DNA of 64,000 bases from positions 481,012-545,011 of the forward strand of contig DASPNR010000007.1 of NCBI GenBank assembly GCA_035626395.1, written 5' to 3'. The DNA is from Candidatus Limnocylindrales bacterium. Lineage in GTDB: Bacteria; Desulfobacterota; Binatia; UBA1149; CAITLU01. Position numbers and translations under genes: made by a program. This document shows, in pieces, positions 16,641 to 27,950 of the stretch. Under the pieces are notes generated by a model. That model ran no database searches, was not told the DNA's origin, and was given only the letters and a program-made list of their open reading frames with translations. The first letter of the stretch is position 1. Every line of letters starts with the position of its first letter.

Positions 16641-17645
16641 CTACAGCTGCACCGCCCGGTGTCCCTTCTCCGCCAGCATTGCCAGGATGCTGTCGCGGCC
16701 GAGCAGGTGGCCGCTGCCGACGACGACGAAGTAGGTGCCCGTGCCGCTGAGGTACCGCTCGACGGCTTCGGTCATCTTGCGATTGCGCTGCGTGAACAGG
16801 CGATCGTAGAGCATGGGGTTGGCACGCCGCAGCGGCTCCACGACCAGATCGGTGATACGCTCGCCGTCGCCGCGCTTCCAGGCATCCTGCGCGCGCTGAA
16901 TGGCTGCCGGCAGCTCGTGCATGTTGCGCACGGCGTGCTCGAGCGACGCCAGCTGCGCCTCCTCGGGCATGTCACGGAAGATGGCGACCTGATCGAGCAT
17001 GGTCTCCAGCGTCTCGACCTTCTTCCGGCCGGCCATCCGCCGAAGGTGCTCTTCGATTCCCCACTCGGCCTTGTAGCCGGCCGCCGCCAGCGCCACGTTC
17101 GTCAGCGTCAGGTAGGCGTACCACGGACGCATCTTCCAGATGTCGGACAGCTCGGGGGAGTCCTTGCGCTCCTCGATGATCCGCTCCAGCGCCTGGCGCG
17201 TGGAGGCGTCGATGTGGCGGTCCAGCGAGTCGCCTTGCGGATAGGTTCCGTAGACTTCCAGCAGGCGCTTGGACTGCTCTTTCCCCACCGGCGAGACGTC
17301 GAGCTCGGTCACCAGCACGCTGGAAGCATGAAAGGCGTTGCGGATGCGCGGATCGAGCGGGTACAGATCGGCGCTGGCGACGTGGATGGAGCCGAGCAGG
17401 TAGACGGTGGCCGAGCTCGACGTCACCTTCCACAGCAGCACGCCGGTGTTCTTCGGCTCCGACTGCGGGTGCTCGTTCAGAGCTGGGGCAGGCGGTGCCG
17501 CCGGCACCGCCGGGACGACATCGCCCGGACGCGCGTCGCCGGTTCCGGGCGTCGTCAGTTCGCGCGCAGTCTCTTGCGCGCCGGTGACGGCGGGGGCGCA
17601 GACGAGCAGCAGAAGGGCGAGGGCGGAAGTTGCGGTCCTCTGCAT
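16641..17645 (-). CDS. TraB/GumN family exported protein
   Basis: 334 residues with a signal peptide (MQRTATSALALLLLVCAPAVTGAQ) and a Pro/Ala-rich linker to about residue 65. The TraB/GumN fold follows: LLWKVTSSSATVYLLGSIHVASADLYPL (family motif L-x-G-[ST]-x-H), TELDVSP with the conserved Glu, and near the end TYFVVVGSGHLLGRDSILAML (family GAxHLxG). These proteins are related to Tiki metalloproteases, and the GSIH and GSGH His plus the Glu are the supposed metal ligands. Here it would act in the periplasm on an unknown substrate. It starts 16 nt after the histidine kinase gene, so the two are likely one transcript. Start chosen by the signal peptide. Confidence 0.8.
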   Translation of the reverse strand: MQRTATSALALLLLVCAPAVTGAQETARELTTPGTGDARPGDVVPAVPAAPPAPALNEHPQSEPKNTGVLLWKVTSSSATVYLLGSIHVASADLYPLDPRIRNAFHASSVLVTELDVSPVGKEQSKRLLEVYGTYPQGDSLDRHIDASTRQALERIIEERKDSPELSDIWKMRPWYAYLTLTNVALAAAGYKAEWGIEEHLRRMAGRKKVETLETMLDQVAIFRDMPEEAQLASLEHAVRNMHELPAAIQRAQDAWKRGDGERITDLVVEPLRRANPMLYDRLFTQRNRKMTEAVERYLSGTGTYFVVVGSGHLLGRDSILAMLAEKGHRAVQL

Positions 17646-17661
17646 GGGCTGTGCGACTGTC

Positions 17662-19209
17662 CTATTCGGGCGGCAGCTTCCAGTAGAAGGTGGCTCCGGC
17701 GCCGGGCTCGCTTTCGGCCCAGATCTTGCCGCCGTGTCTTTCGATGATGCGCCGCACGATGGCAAGACCGACGCCCGTGCCTTCGTATTCGGACGCGCCG
17801 TGCAGCCGCTGGAAGACCCCGAAGATCTTCTGCGCGTACTCCATCTCGAAGCCGATGCCGTTGTCGCGAATGAAGTAGACGACCGCGCCGTCGCGGGCAG
17901 CCGCGCCCACCTCGATGGCCGCGGGGCGGCGCGCGCGGCTGTACTTGACCGCGTTGCTCAACAGGTTGACGAACACCTGGCGCAGCAGCGCCGGATCGGC
18001 CGTGCACGGGGGCAGATCGCCCAGCGTGATGACCACCTCGCTTTCCGGCAGGCCGGCGCACGCGATCTTCAGCGCCTCGCGCGCCAGCGCGAGCGTCTCG
18101 ACGGGCTGCTTGTTCAGCGATTGCCGTCCCAGACGCGCAAACGCGAGCAGATCGTCGATGAGACGGTCCATCGTGACAGCCCGATCGTTGACCGCCTGCA
18201 GGTACTGGCGGCCCTCATCGTCGAGAGCCGCTGCGTGCTCGTCCAGGAGCAGGCGCGTAAAGCCCGAGATGCTGCGCAGCGGGGCGCGAAGATCGTGCGA
18301 GACGGAGTAGGTGAAGCTCTCGAGATCGCGCGCGATGGCCGCCAGCTCGAACGTCCGCTCGGCCACCCGCCGCTCCAGGTCGACGGCCAGACGCCGGTTC
18401 TCCTCCTCGGCGAGCTTGTGCTCGGTGATGTCGCGGTAGTTGAACACCAGCGCTCCGACCGCTTCGTCGTCGACGAGATTGGTGATGGCCGAATCGACCC
18501 ATCGCCAGCTGCCGTCGGCGTGGCGCAGGCGGTAGCGGGCGCGAGCCGTTGCGCCGTGCTTGCCGATGACTTCGCCGAGAGCCTGCATCAGCGCGGGAAG
18601 GTCTTCACGGCATACGTTGCCATAGGCGGGCTCCCCGATGCCGGACTCCGGATCGTGGCCGAGAATGCGTGCAACCGCCGGGCTGCGGTAGAGCAGCATG
18701 CCGTTGGCACCGACGAGCGCGGTGCCTTCGGTGGCGTGCTCGATCAGGGCGCGGAAGCGGCGCTCGCTGCGCTGGACCGAGTCGGTGGCGGTGATGGCGG
18801 CCGTGACGTCGGTGAACAGAAGCGCGATGTGCGGGATGTTGCCGTGCGAATCGGGCAGCGGAAGCGTGACGACGTCGATGGCCACTCGCCGCGCGTACGT
18901 AACGCGCACGTGCTCGAGCTGCCTGGCATCGTACCAGAACGGCCCGAAGCGCCCGGTGTGGCCGGCGAAGGCCTGCCGAACGGCCAGCATGCCGCCGCGG
19001 CGCTCGAGGTTTTCGTCGCGAAAGACGTTGTAGTCAGGCGGCGGCTCGGCTCCGAACATGTCGCGGAAGGCGCGGTTGACCAGGAGCGACTTGCCGCTGG
19101 CGTCATAGATCTGCAGGCCGATGGGCGCGTGCGCGAACAGCAGCTCGAGCAGGCGCAGCGGATCGTCCATCGCCCGCAGGCGCTCTCGAATCAGCCTCAG
19201 TTCGTCCAT
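17662..19209 (-). CDS. PAS-domain sensor histidine kinase
   Basis: 515 residues, no membrane segments, so a cytoplasmic sensor. Two PAS domains: about 20-140 (FAHAPIGLQIYDASGKSLLVNRAF) and 150-270 (FRALIEHATEGTALVGANGMLLYRSPAVARILG, ending WVDSAITNLVDDEAVGALVFNYRDITE, a PAC segment). A coiled-coil linker leads to HisKA with the phospho-acceptor His at about 305 (SYSVSHDLRAPLRS). The ATPase domain shows N box VNLLSNAVKYS, G1 DNGIGFE, F box IFGVFQRLH and G2 GTGVGLAIVRRI. Architecture resembles phytochrome-like kinases (Cph1 kinase core). No response regulator is adjacent; the downstream partner is the TraB-like gene. Confidence 0.88.
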   Translation of the reverse strand: MDELRLIRERLRAMDDPLRLLELLFAHAPIGLQIYDASGKSLLVNRAFRDMFGAEPPPDYNVFRDENLERRGGMLAVRQAFAGHTGRFGPFWYDARQLEHVRVTYARRVAIDVVTLPLPDSHGNIPHIALLFTDVTAAITATDSVQRSERRFRALIEHATEGTALVGANGMLLYRSPAVARILGHDPESGIGEPAYGNVCREDLPALMQALGEVIGKHGATARARYRLRHADGSWRWVDSAITNLVDDEAVGALVFNYRDITEHKLAEEENRRLAVDLERRVAERTFELAAIARDLESFTYSVSHDLRAPLRSISGFTRLLLDEHAAALDDEGRQYLQAVNDRAVTMDRLIDDLLAFARLGRQSLNKQPVETLALAREALKIACAGLPESEVVITLGDLPPCTADPALLRQVFVNLLSNAVKYSRARRPAAIEVGAAARDGAVVYFIRDNGIGFEMEYAQKIFGVFQRLHGASEYEGTGVGLAIVRRIIERHGGKIWAESEPGAGATFYWKLPPE

Positions 19210-19277
19210 CGACGTCAGGTTCGTCCGAATACCGCTATGTCACTCGTAACGAGGCGACGATAGCCGGCGTGCAGGCT

Positions 19278-20180
19278 TCATACGAGCGGCGGAACGCCGA
19301 CGGCCGCCAGCATGACACCGACGGGGGCGGTCCTTCCGGTGAAGCGGCGAAATGCGATCGCGCCCTGGTGGACGAGCATGTGGCGCCCATCGATGACCGG
19401 CCGTCGGGCTTGGTGAGCGAGGCGCAGGAACGGCGTCAGCGTGCCGCCGTAGGCCAGGTCGAAATGCACGCAGCCGGCGCTCGTCTTCTCGGGGCGGTAC
19501 GGCAGAAACGAGCCGCCGTGCAGGCCGACCGGCGTGCAGTTGATGACGAGGTGACGGCTGGCCAGGAAGTCGGCGTCGCCGAGAACCTCGAGCCCGGCCG
19601 CGCGCAGCCGCCGCCCGCTCTCGAAGTGACGGGCCAGCTTCCTGGCCTTGGCCACGGTGCGGTTGGCGAGCACGATCTCGGCGGCGTCATGCGCCAGCAG
19701 CGCATGCACGATCGCGCGAGCGCTTCCGCCGGCGCCGATGACGAGGGCGCGTTTGGCGCGTGAGCGGAAGTCGTGCGCGAGCAGTGCGCGGTGGAAGCCC
19801 TCGGCGTCGGTGTTGTCGCCGACGATATCGTCGCCCTCGCGATAGACCGTGTTGACCGCGCCGATGGCGCTGGCCGTGTCCGTGAGGCGATCGACCAGGC
19901 GGACGACGGCTTCCTTGTAAGGCACGGTGACGTTGAAGCCGACGATGCCGAGCGTCTTCATCGCGCGCACGGCGTCGCGAAGGCCGCGCGAGGAGGCGCG
20001 GAAGGGAACGTAGACGAAATCCAGTCCCAGCTCGGCGTAGGCCGCGTTGTGCATGCGCGGTGAAAGCGAGTGATCGACCGGATCGCCGAGGATGCCCACC
20101 ACGCGCGTGGTGCCCTCGACGCTCGCACGAGCCGGCGCCGGCCGACGAGCCGGCGCCGCGCTGCTTCGCCGGCCGCGCAT
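19278..20180 (-). CDS. aroE: Shikimate dehydrogenase
   Basis: 300 residues; reduces 3-dehydroshikimate to shikimate with NADPH in aromatic amino-acid synthesis. Motifs: DHSLSPRMHNAAY (shikimate-binding S-x-S), NVTVPYKEAV with catalytic Lys, AVNTVYREGD, NTDAEGF with catalytic Asp, dinucleotide fold IGAGGSARAIVHALL, NRTVAKARKLA, INCTPVGLHG, and C-terminal LVHQGAIAFRRFTG. The first 25 residues (Arg/Ala/Pro-rich) are an extension before VVGILGDPVDHSLSP; an internal start would be possible but no better ATG is seen. The ATG is 9 nt after the ppdK stop, suggesting cotranscription with ppdK. Confidence 0.93.
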   Translation of the reverse strand: MRGRRSSAAPARRPAPARASVEGTTRVVGILGDPVDHSLSPRMHNAAYAELGLDFVYVPFRASSRGLRDAVRAMKTLGIVGFNVTVPYKEAVVRLVDRLTDTASAIGAVNTVYREGDDIVGDNTDAEGFHRALLAHDFRSRAKRALVIGAGGSARAIVHALLAHDAAEIVLANRTVAKARKLARHFESGRRLRAAGLEVLGDADFLASRHLVINCTPVGLHGGSFLPYRPEKTSAGCVHFDLAYGGTLTPFLRLAHQARRPVIDGRHMLVHQGAIAFRRFTGRTAPVGVMLAAVGVPPLV

Positions 20181-20189
20181 CGGTGCCTC

Positions 20190-23033
<2,844 letters not shown>

Positions 23034-23143
23034 GTCTGACGCTTCGTCCTCGAGGTTGCTGGTTTCCGAAAGAGCGCGCGGCGGCGCGAAGGCGCGGGGC
23101 TGCTGCGCTCAGGCTAGGGGAGCATGGCCGCCTGCCATCCTTC

Positions 23144-24532
23144 TCAAGCGGCCGGGCTCAAAGGCCCGGCCTGGATGGGCGGGGCCACTTTCTTTCGTAC
23201 GATGTCGTAGAGGTCGTCGATGCGGACGCGGTCCTGGCTCATCGTGTCGCGGTCGCGCAGCGTGACGGTGCCGTCCTTGAGCGTGTCGTAGTCGACGGTT
23301 ACGCCAAGGGGCGTGCCGATCTCGTCCTGGCGCCGGTAGCGGCGCCCGATCGAGCCGGCCTGATCGTAGGTGACCGCGAAGTGCGGGCGCAGCATCTCGA
23401 CGATCTCCTGCGCCTTGGCGTCCATGCCGTCGCGCTTCATCAGCGGCAGGATGGCGACCTTGATGGGAGCCAGCGACGGGTGCAGGCGCAGCACGGCGCG
23501 GCGGTCGTTCTCCGGGCCGTCCTCGTCGTAGGAGTCGACGAGGAAGGCCAGCGTGGCGCGGTCGGCGCCGGCGCTCGGCTCGATGACGTAGGGAACGTAA
23601 CGCTCCTTGGTCTGATCGTCGAAGAAGGAGAGGTCCTTGCCCGAATACTCGATGTGCTGCTTGAGATCGAAGTCGGTGCGGTTGGCGACGCCTTCGAGCT
23701 CCTGCCAGCCGATCGGGAATTCGTACTCGACGTCGCCGCAGCCCTTGGCGTAGTGCGCCAGCTCGTCGCTGGCGTGGCTGCGAAGGCGCAGGCGCTCGCT
23801 GCGGATTCCGTAGTTCTTGTACCACTGCAGGCGGCGCTCGCTCCAGTACTGGAACCACGCGTCGTCGGTGCCCGGCGGCACGAAGAACTCGAGCTCCATC
23901 TGCTCGAACTCGCGCGTGCGGAACAGGAAGTTGCCGGGAGTGATCTCGTTGCGAAAGCTCTTGCCCATCTGGGCGATGCCGAACGGCGGCTTCATGCGCG
24001 CGGAGTTCACCACGTTGACGAAGTTGACGAAGATGCCCTGCGCGGTCTCGGGCCTCATGAAGACGACGGCGGCCGAGTCCTCGACCGGCCCCATGAACGT
24101 CTTGAACATGAGATTGAAGCTGCGCGGCTCGGTCAGCTCGCCTTCGCACTGGCCCGGATGCAGGCTCGGCTTCTTGGGGCACGCGATCTGGCCGATGTGG
24201 TCGGCGCGGAAGCGGCCCTTGCAGAGCTTGCAGTCCACCATCGGGTCGGTGAAGTTCGCGACGTGGCCGCTGGCCTCCCACACGCGCGGATGCATGAGGA
24301 TGGAACAATCCAGACCGACGATGTCGGGGCGCGTGGTGACGGTGTCGCGCCACCAGGCTTCCTTGACGTTGCGCTTGAGCTCGACGCCGAGGGGCCCGTA
24401 GTCGTAGCAGCTTCCCAGGCCGCCGTAGATCTCCGACGACTGGAAGACGAACCCCCGCCGCTTACAGAGGTTGACGATCTTCTCCATGGTGACGACGGAG
24501 GTCGTCGCGGCGGTCGAGGCGGGGTCGGACAC
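23144..24532 (-). CDS. glyQS: Glycyl-tRNA synthetase, single-subunit type
   Basis: 462 residues, class II synthetase of the dimeric eukaryote/archaeon-like type that charges tRNA-Gly. Seen: [30 protein letters not shown] at the N-terminus, motif 2 region [14 protein letters not shown] and [25 protein letters not shown], a Cys-rich zinc-like insert ([12 protein letters not shown] ... CPKK), the motif 3 area and the C-terminal anticodon-binding domain ([16 protein letters not shown] ... [24 protein letters not shown]). The GTG at 24530-24532 has GAGGA about 10 nt upstream; an ATG at 24485-24487 ([12 protein letters not shown]) is the alternative. Separate from the ppdK gene by 110 nt. Confidence 0.95.
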   Translation of the reverse strand: MSDPASTAATTSVVTMEKIVNLCKRRGFVFQSSEIYGGLGSCYDYGPLGVELKRNVKEAWWRDTVTTRPDIVGLDCSILMHPRVWEASGHVANFTDPMVDCKLCKGRFRADHIGQIACPKKPSLHPGQCEGELTEPRSFNLMFKTFMGPVEDSAAVVFMRPETAQGIFVNFVNVVNSARMKPPFGIAQMGKSFRNEITPGNFLFRTREFEQMELEFFVPPGTDDAWFQYWSERRLQWYKNYGIRSERLRLRSHASDELAHYAKGCGDVEYEFPIGWQELEGVANRTDFDLKQHIEYSGKDLSFFDDQTKERYVPYVIEPSAGADRATLAFLVDSYDEDGPENDRRAVLRLHPSLAPIKVAILPLMKRDGMDAKAQEIVEMLRPHFAVTYDQAGSIGRRYRRQDEIGTPLGVTVDYDTLKDGTVTLRDRDTMSQDRVRIDDLYDIVRKKVAPPIQAGPLSPAA

Positions 24533-24847
24533 TAGCGTTTTTCCTCGTGTTCCTTCTGCTGGCGTGCGAAGGAACCGCAGTCTGTAGCGCGGTGCGGCGA
24601 TGCGTTCAACCGGTCGACTCGACTGCGCGCGGCGCGTGATCGTTCGATCGACATCGAGAGGCTGGAGACGGGCACCCACGCCACGGTCACGCTCGACGGA
24701 GCGATCCGCAGGCGACCTTCCGGTACGCGTGGAAAGAAGCTGCACCTGGCCTTCGAGAGTCAGCTGGGCCCGGCCGACGGAGCCAGCGCGCGCCGCGTCC
24801 TGCTCTACGGCGGCGCGGCCAGGGCCAGTCTGCGGCCCGCGCTGCCG
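24533..24847. other. 315-nt gap between glyQS and the secreted-protein gene
   Basis: No complete gene is recognised. The 5' part must hold the glyQS promoter on the minus strand. From about 24615 the plus strand stays open and would read ...[18 protein letters not shown]... and [17 protein letters not shown], which has an ordinary protein-like composition but no start codon or ribosome site. It may be a gene remnant or chance in GC-rich DNA. Confidence 0.3.
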
Positions 24848-26731
24848 TCAGGGACGGCTGCAGGCCGCCCCACCATGATTGTGTTGGAACACCTCGGTCG
24901 AACATTCCTCGGCAACGTAACGTGTCTCGACGCAGCGGCCCTCGGTGCCATCCTGCTGATCGCCGAACACGATGATCGTACGAAGCGGGGAGTAGCGCTC
25001 GGCGATACCATAGCGATCCGCCGCTGCGGTGACTTGCACGTCGGTTTGGCGCGGACCGGCCGTGCTGCGGTCGCGCAGGACCACCTTGCGTATTCCGCGG
25101 ATCGGTGTGGCGGATCCGTCGCGATAGCGTATGACGCCGTTCTTGATCGTCCAGCCGCGGCGCTCCTGTGCCGAGAACAGGCCGGGTGGTAGTTGCGCGT
25201 CGACGAGCGCGCCACCGGGTGCACCTTCGATTCGTACGCGCAGGCCGTGCTCGAGCACTGGCAACGAGGCGAAGTCGGCGACGCCGTCGGGCAGAGTGAA
25301 TCGCGAACGGATTCCTATGCGGTTGGATCGTCGCGGGTAGGCCTCCGACGCCATGGAATTGGAGACCGAGGTGCGGCTGACGGCGGCAGTGTCATCCGCC
25401 GATACGCACGGGTCGCAGCCGTCGACGACGAAGTCGCCGTCGAGATCGATGGAGTCGTCATGGCCCGTACATCGATCGCAAGCGACATCTTCGGAGCTGC
25501 AGTATTTGCGGAAGTAAAGCTCCATGACCGCGGGCCACGTGTCGGATGCGTAGATCGGCTCCTGCACGATCCGCAGCAACGCGGCGACGCTGCCCGCGGC
25601 GCTCATCGCCGCGTCCAACTCGACCATTCTGCCCGGACGGAAGCTGTCACGGAGCGGCACGGGGCTGCCTGTCGGCGTGCCCGTCATGGTGCGCGCAACC
25701 ATTTCCATATCCTCGCTTCCGCTCGACCCGGGATCGATCGCGACCCAGGTCCCGTTGCGTGCCGTCGCCAGAAGCGGACCCTGGACCGCGACCGGCGCTG
25801 CCAGCGGCTCCAGTGATGGCTGATAGGTTGCCACGCTTTCAACCGCCGAGCCGCTGTTGGCCCATCCGACTGCCAGCGAGCCGTCGTCCGCCATCCCGAT
25901 GTCCAGGATCGCCTGCACGCCCGATCCGAGCGTGCGCGTCACCACCGGCGCGTCCGCGGAATCGAACGCCGCGACTTTCGCCTCGTAGACTTCGCCCTGA
26001 CGCTCGACCCACGCGGCCGTATAGGAGCCGTCGCCGGCAGAAGCGATCTCTGCGCCGTGACCGGTCATGCCCGGCGCGGTCGCGATGACGACCTCGCTGC
26101 CGAGAAGCGTGCCGCCCAGCGCGAAGCGGCGCGCGCGTATATCCAAGGACCCGTATGTCCACCACGACGCGATGAACTCGCCACTGCCGACATACGAAAC
26201 ATCGGAGGCGTGCTGATCGCCCGCCGCTATGGTGTTGATCTGGAACTCCTGACCCAGCGGAACGCCATTGGCATCGTAGGCCCGGGCAAAGACGCCGAAG
26301 CTGTCTCCGTCACGGCCCACTCCAGGAGGTGCCTCCGGCTCGACGTCATCGCGGCTCGCGATCAGTACGACCACTTCGCCGGTCTCCGTCGCGGCCAGGC
26401 CTGCAGGCGCCTGCCAGCCCCGCACGAATGTGTTGACCACCTCGGGTTGCCCCAGGGCTGAGCCATCTTCCGAAAGGTACCAAAGATAGGTATCCATGCT
26501 CGCTTCGGTGGAGTCCCTCAGCCTGCCGAAGCTGACGGCATAGCCGCCGTTCGGGAGTGCGACCATTTGAAGGGACTGAGGCGCGCTGAGCGTGGGCGAC
26601 TGTTCGAGTGGTAGCTTTTGTTCCGGCATGCCCGCGAGCAGTTCCGCATGAGCGGCCGGCGCTATACAGGTGGCGACCATCAGGACAGGTGAGACGATCC
26701 ATGTCGGCCGAAAATGGGTCATGCGCCGCAT
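24848..26731 (-). CDS. Exported beta-repeat protein with thrombospondin type 3 motif (paralogue of the 7085 gene)
   Basis: 627 residues. Signal peptide within MRRMTHFRPTWIVSPVLMVATCIAPAAHA. Beta-repeat region about 35-410 with strand motifs such as GGYAVSFGRL, GEFIASWWTYG, SYTAAWVERQG and SLAVGWANSG. A thrombospondin type 3 motif DLDGDFVVDGCDPC lies at about 428-441, then the C-terminal module with GW, VIRYRDGSATPIRGIRKVVL and a late Cys pair. Domain order, length and many residues match the 629-residue protein at 7085-8974, so they are duplicates that diverged. An alternative ATG is 9 nt further in. Predicted surface or secreted; function unknown. Confidence 0.75.
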   Translation of the reverse strand: MRRMTHFRPTWIVSPVLMVATCIAPAAHAELLAGMPEQKLPLEQSPTLSAPQSLQMVALPNGGYAVSFGRLRDSTEASMDTYLWYLSEDGSALGQPEVVNTFVRGWQAPAGLAATETGEVVVLIASRDDVEPEAPPGVGRDGDSFGVFARAYDANGVPLGQEFQINTIAAGDQHASDVSYVGSGEFIASWWTYGSLDIRARRFALGGTLLGSEVVIATAPGMTGHGAEIASAGDGSYTAAWVERQGEVYEAKVAAFDSADAPVVTRTLGSGVQAILDIGMADDGSLAVGWANSGSAVESVATYQPSLEPLAAPVAVQGPLLATARNGTWVAIDPGSSGSEDMEMVARTMTGTPTGSPVPLRDSFRPGRMVELDAAMSAAGSVAALLRIVQEPIYASDTWPAVMELYFRKYCSSEDVACDRCTGHDDSIDLDGDFVVDGCDPCVSADDTAAVSRTSVSNSMASEAYPRRSNRIGIRSRFTLPDGVADFASLPVLEHGLRVRIEGAPGGALVDAQLPPGLFSAQERRGWTIKNGVIRYRDGSATPIRGIRKVVLRDRSTAGPRQTDVQVTAAADRYGIAERYSPLRTIIVFGDQQDGTEGRCVETRYVAEECSTEVFQHNHGGAACSRP

Positions 26732-26827
26732 GGCCGCACATGTCCCTTCTGTTTCGCCTGAGTCAACTCACTCGCGGGAGAAGGACGTCTGCGCTGCCCG
26801 GACGGCGCGATTCAGGACCGGTCCAGC

Positions 26828-27811
26828 TCAAACCCGCAGCACGATCTTCCCGAAGTTCGCGTTCGACTCCATGCGGCGGTGCGCGGCCGGCGCCTCCGCC
26901 AGCGGCATCACCGAATCGATCACCGGCACGATGGCGCCCGCGGCAACGTGCGGAAGCACGCTCTTCTCGAATGCCCGCGTCGCCAGCGCCTTCTCTTCGA
27001 GCGGGCGCGAGCGCAGCAGCGTGCCGCGGATCTGAAGCCGCTTGTTGAGCAGCGGCCCGAGCGGCAGCTCGCCGCTGAAGCCGCCCATCAGCCCCACCAC
27101 GACCATGCGGCCCTTCTCGGCCATCGCCTGGACATTGGCTGCAAGATAGGAAGCGCCGACGAAATCGACGACGACATCGACGCCGCGCCCGCCGGTCAGC
27201 TCGCGCGCACGCTCGGCGAACTGCTCCTCCTTGTAGTTGATCCCGGCATCGAGCCCCAGCGCTGCGGCCTGCGCCAGCTTCTCGGCCGAGCCGGCGGTGC
27301 CGATGACCGGTGTCGCGCCCATGGCCTTGGCCACCTGCACCACCGAGGTGCCGACGCCGGAACCGGCGGCGTGGACGAGCACCGACTCGCCGCACACGAG
27401 CCCGCATTGGGAGAGCGCATCGTGCGCCGTGATCAGAGCTTCGGGCAGCGCCGCGGCCTCCTCGTACGAGAGACAATCGGGGATGACGGAGACGAGCCGG
27501 AAATGCGTCGCGACCTTCTCCGCATAGCCGCCGCCGGCGAGGAGGCCCATGACGCGGTCACCGACGGCGATTCCCAGCACACGCTCGCCGGCCGCAAGGA
27601 CTTCGCCGGCGAACTCGAGGCCCGGCACCTCGAACTGCGGCTTGGGGCCGGGCTGCGGGTAGAAGCCGCGTCGCTGCAGGATGTCGGCCCGGTTCAGCGC
27701 CGTCGCACGAACGGCGACGAGAACGTCTTCCGGGCCGATGGCCGGGTCGGGAATGTCGCGAAGGACGAGGACGTCCGGGTCGCCGTATTGGCCGATGACG
27801 ATGGCTTTCAT
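26828..27811 (-). CDS. Quinone oxidoreductase (zinc-free MDR family)
   Basis: 327-residue NADPH-dependent medium-chain oxidoreductase, closest in pattern to PIG3/QOR proteins. Motifs: MKAIVIGQYGDPDVLVLRDIPDP at the start, ALNRADILQRRGFYPQPG, GLEFAGEVLAAGE, VHAAGSGVGTSVVQVAKAMGA (nucleotide-binding Gly-rich turn), GTAGSAEKLAQAAALGLDAGINYKEE and VVDFVGASYLAANVQAMAEKGRMVVVGLMGG. The Cys/His zinc ligands of true alcohol dehydrogenases are absent. It reduces quinones or enones, but the actual substrate is unknown. Stands alone between two secreted-protein genes, divergent from the 27951 gene. Confidence 0.9.
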   Translation of the reverse strand: MKAIVIGQYGDPDVLVLRDIPDPAIGPEDVLVAVRATALNRADILQRRGFYPQPGPKPQFEVPGLEFAGEVLAAGERVLGIAVGDRVMGLLAGGGYAEKVATHFRLVSVIPDCLSYEEAAALPEALITAHDALSQCGLVCGESVLVHAAGSGVGTSVVQVAKAMGATPVIGTAGSAEKLAQAAALGLDAGINYKEEQFAERARELTGGRGVDVVVDFVGASYLAANVQAMAEKGRMVVVGLMGGFSGELPLGPLLNKRLQIRGTLLRSRPLEEKALATRAFEKSVLPHVAAGAIVPVIDSVMPLAEAPAAHRRMESNANFGKIVLRV

Positions 27812-27950
27812 GCCGTCTCCTCTGATGTCGTGCCGCGCGCCGGGACGGCACGCCGCGGACTCATACAACGCTGCTGGGGCGGGACAACCCATCCCACCCC
27901 ACTGGCTGTTGCCGGTGCGCGCAGCTAGCGTTCGATGTGCGGGGGAGCCC

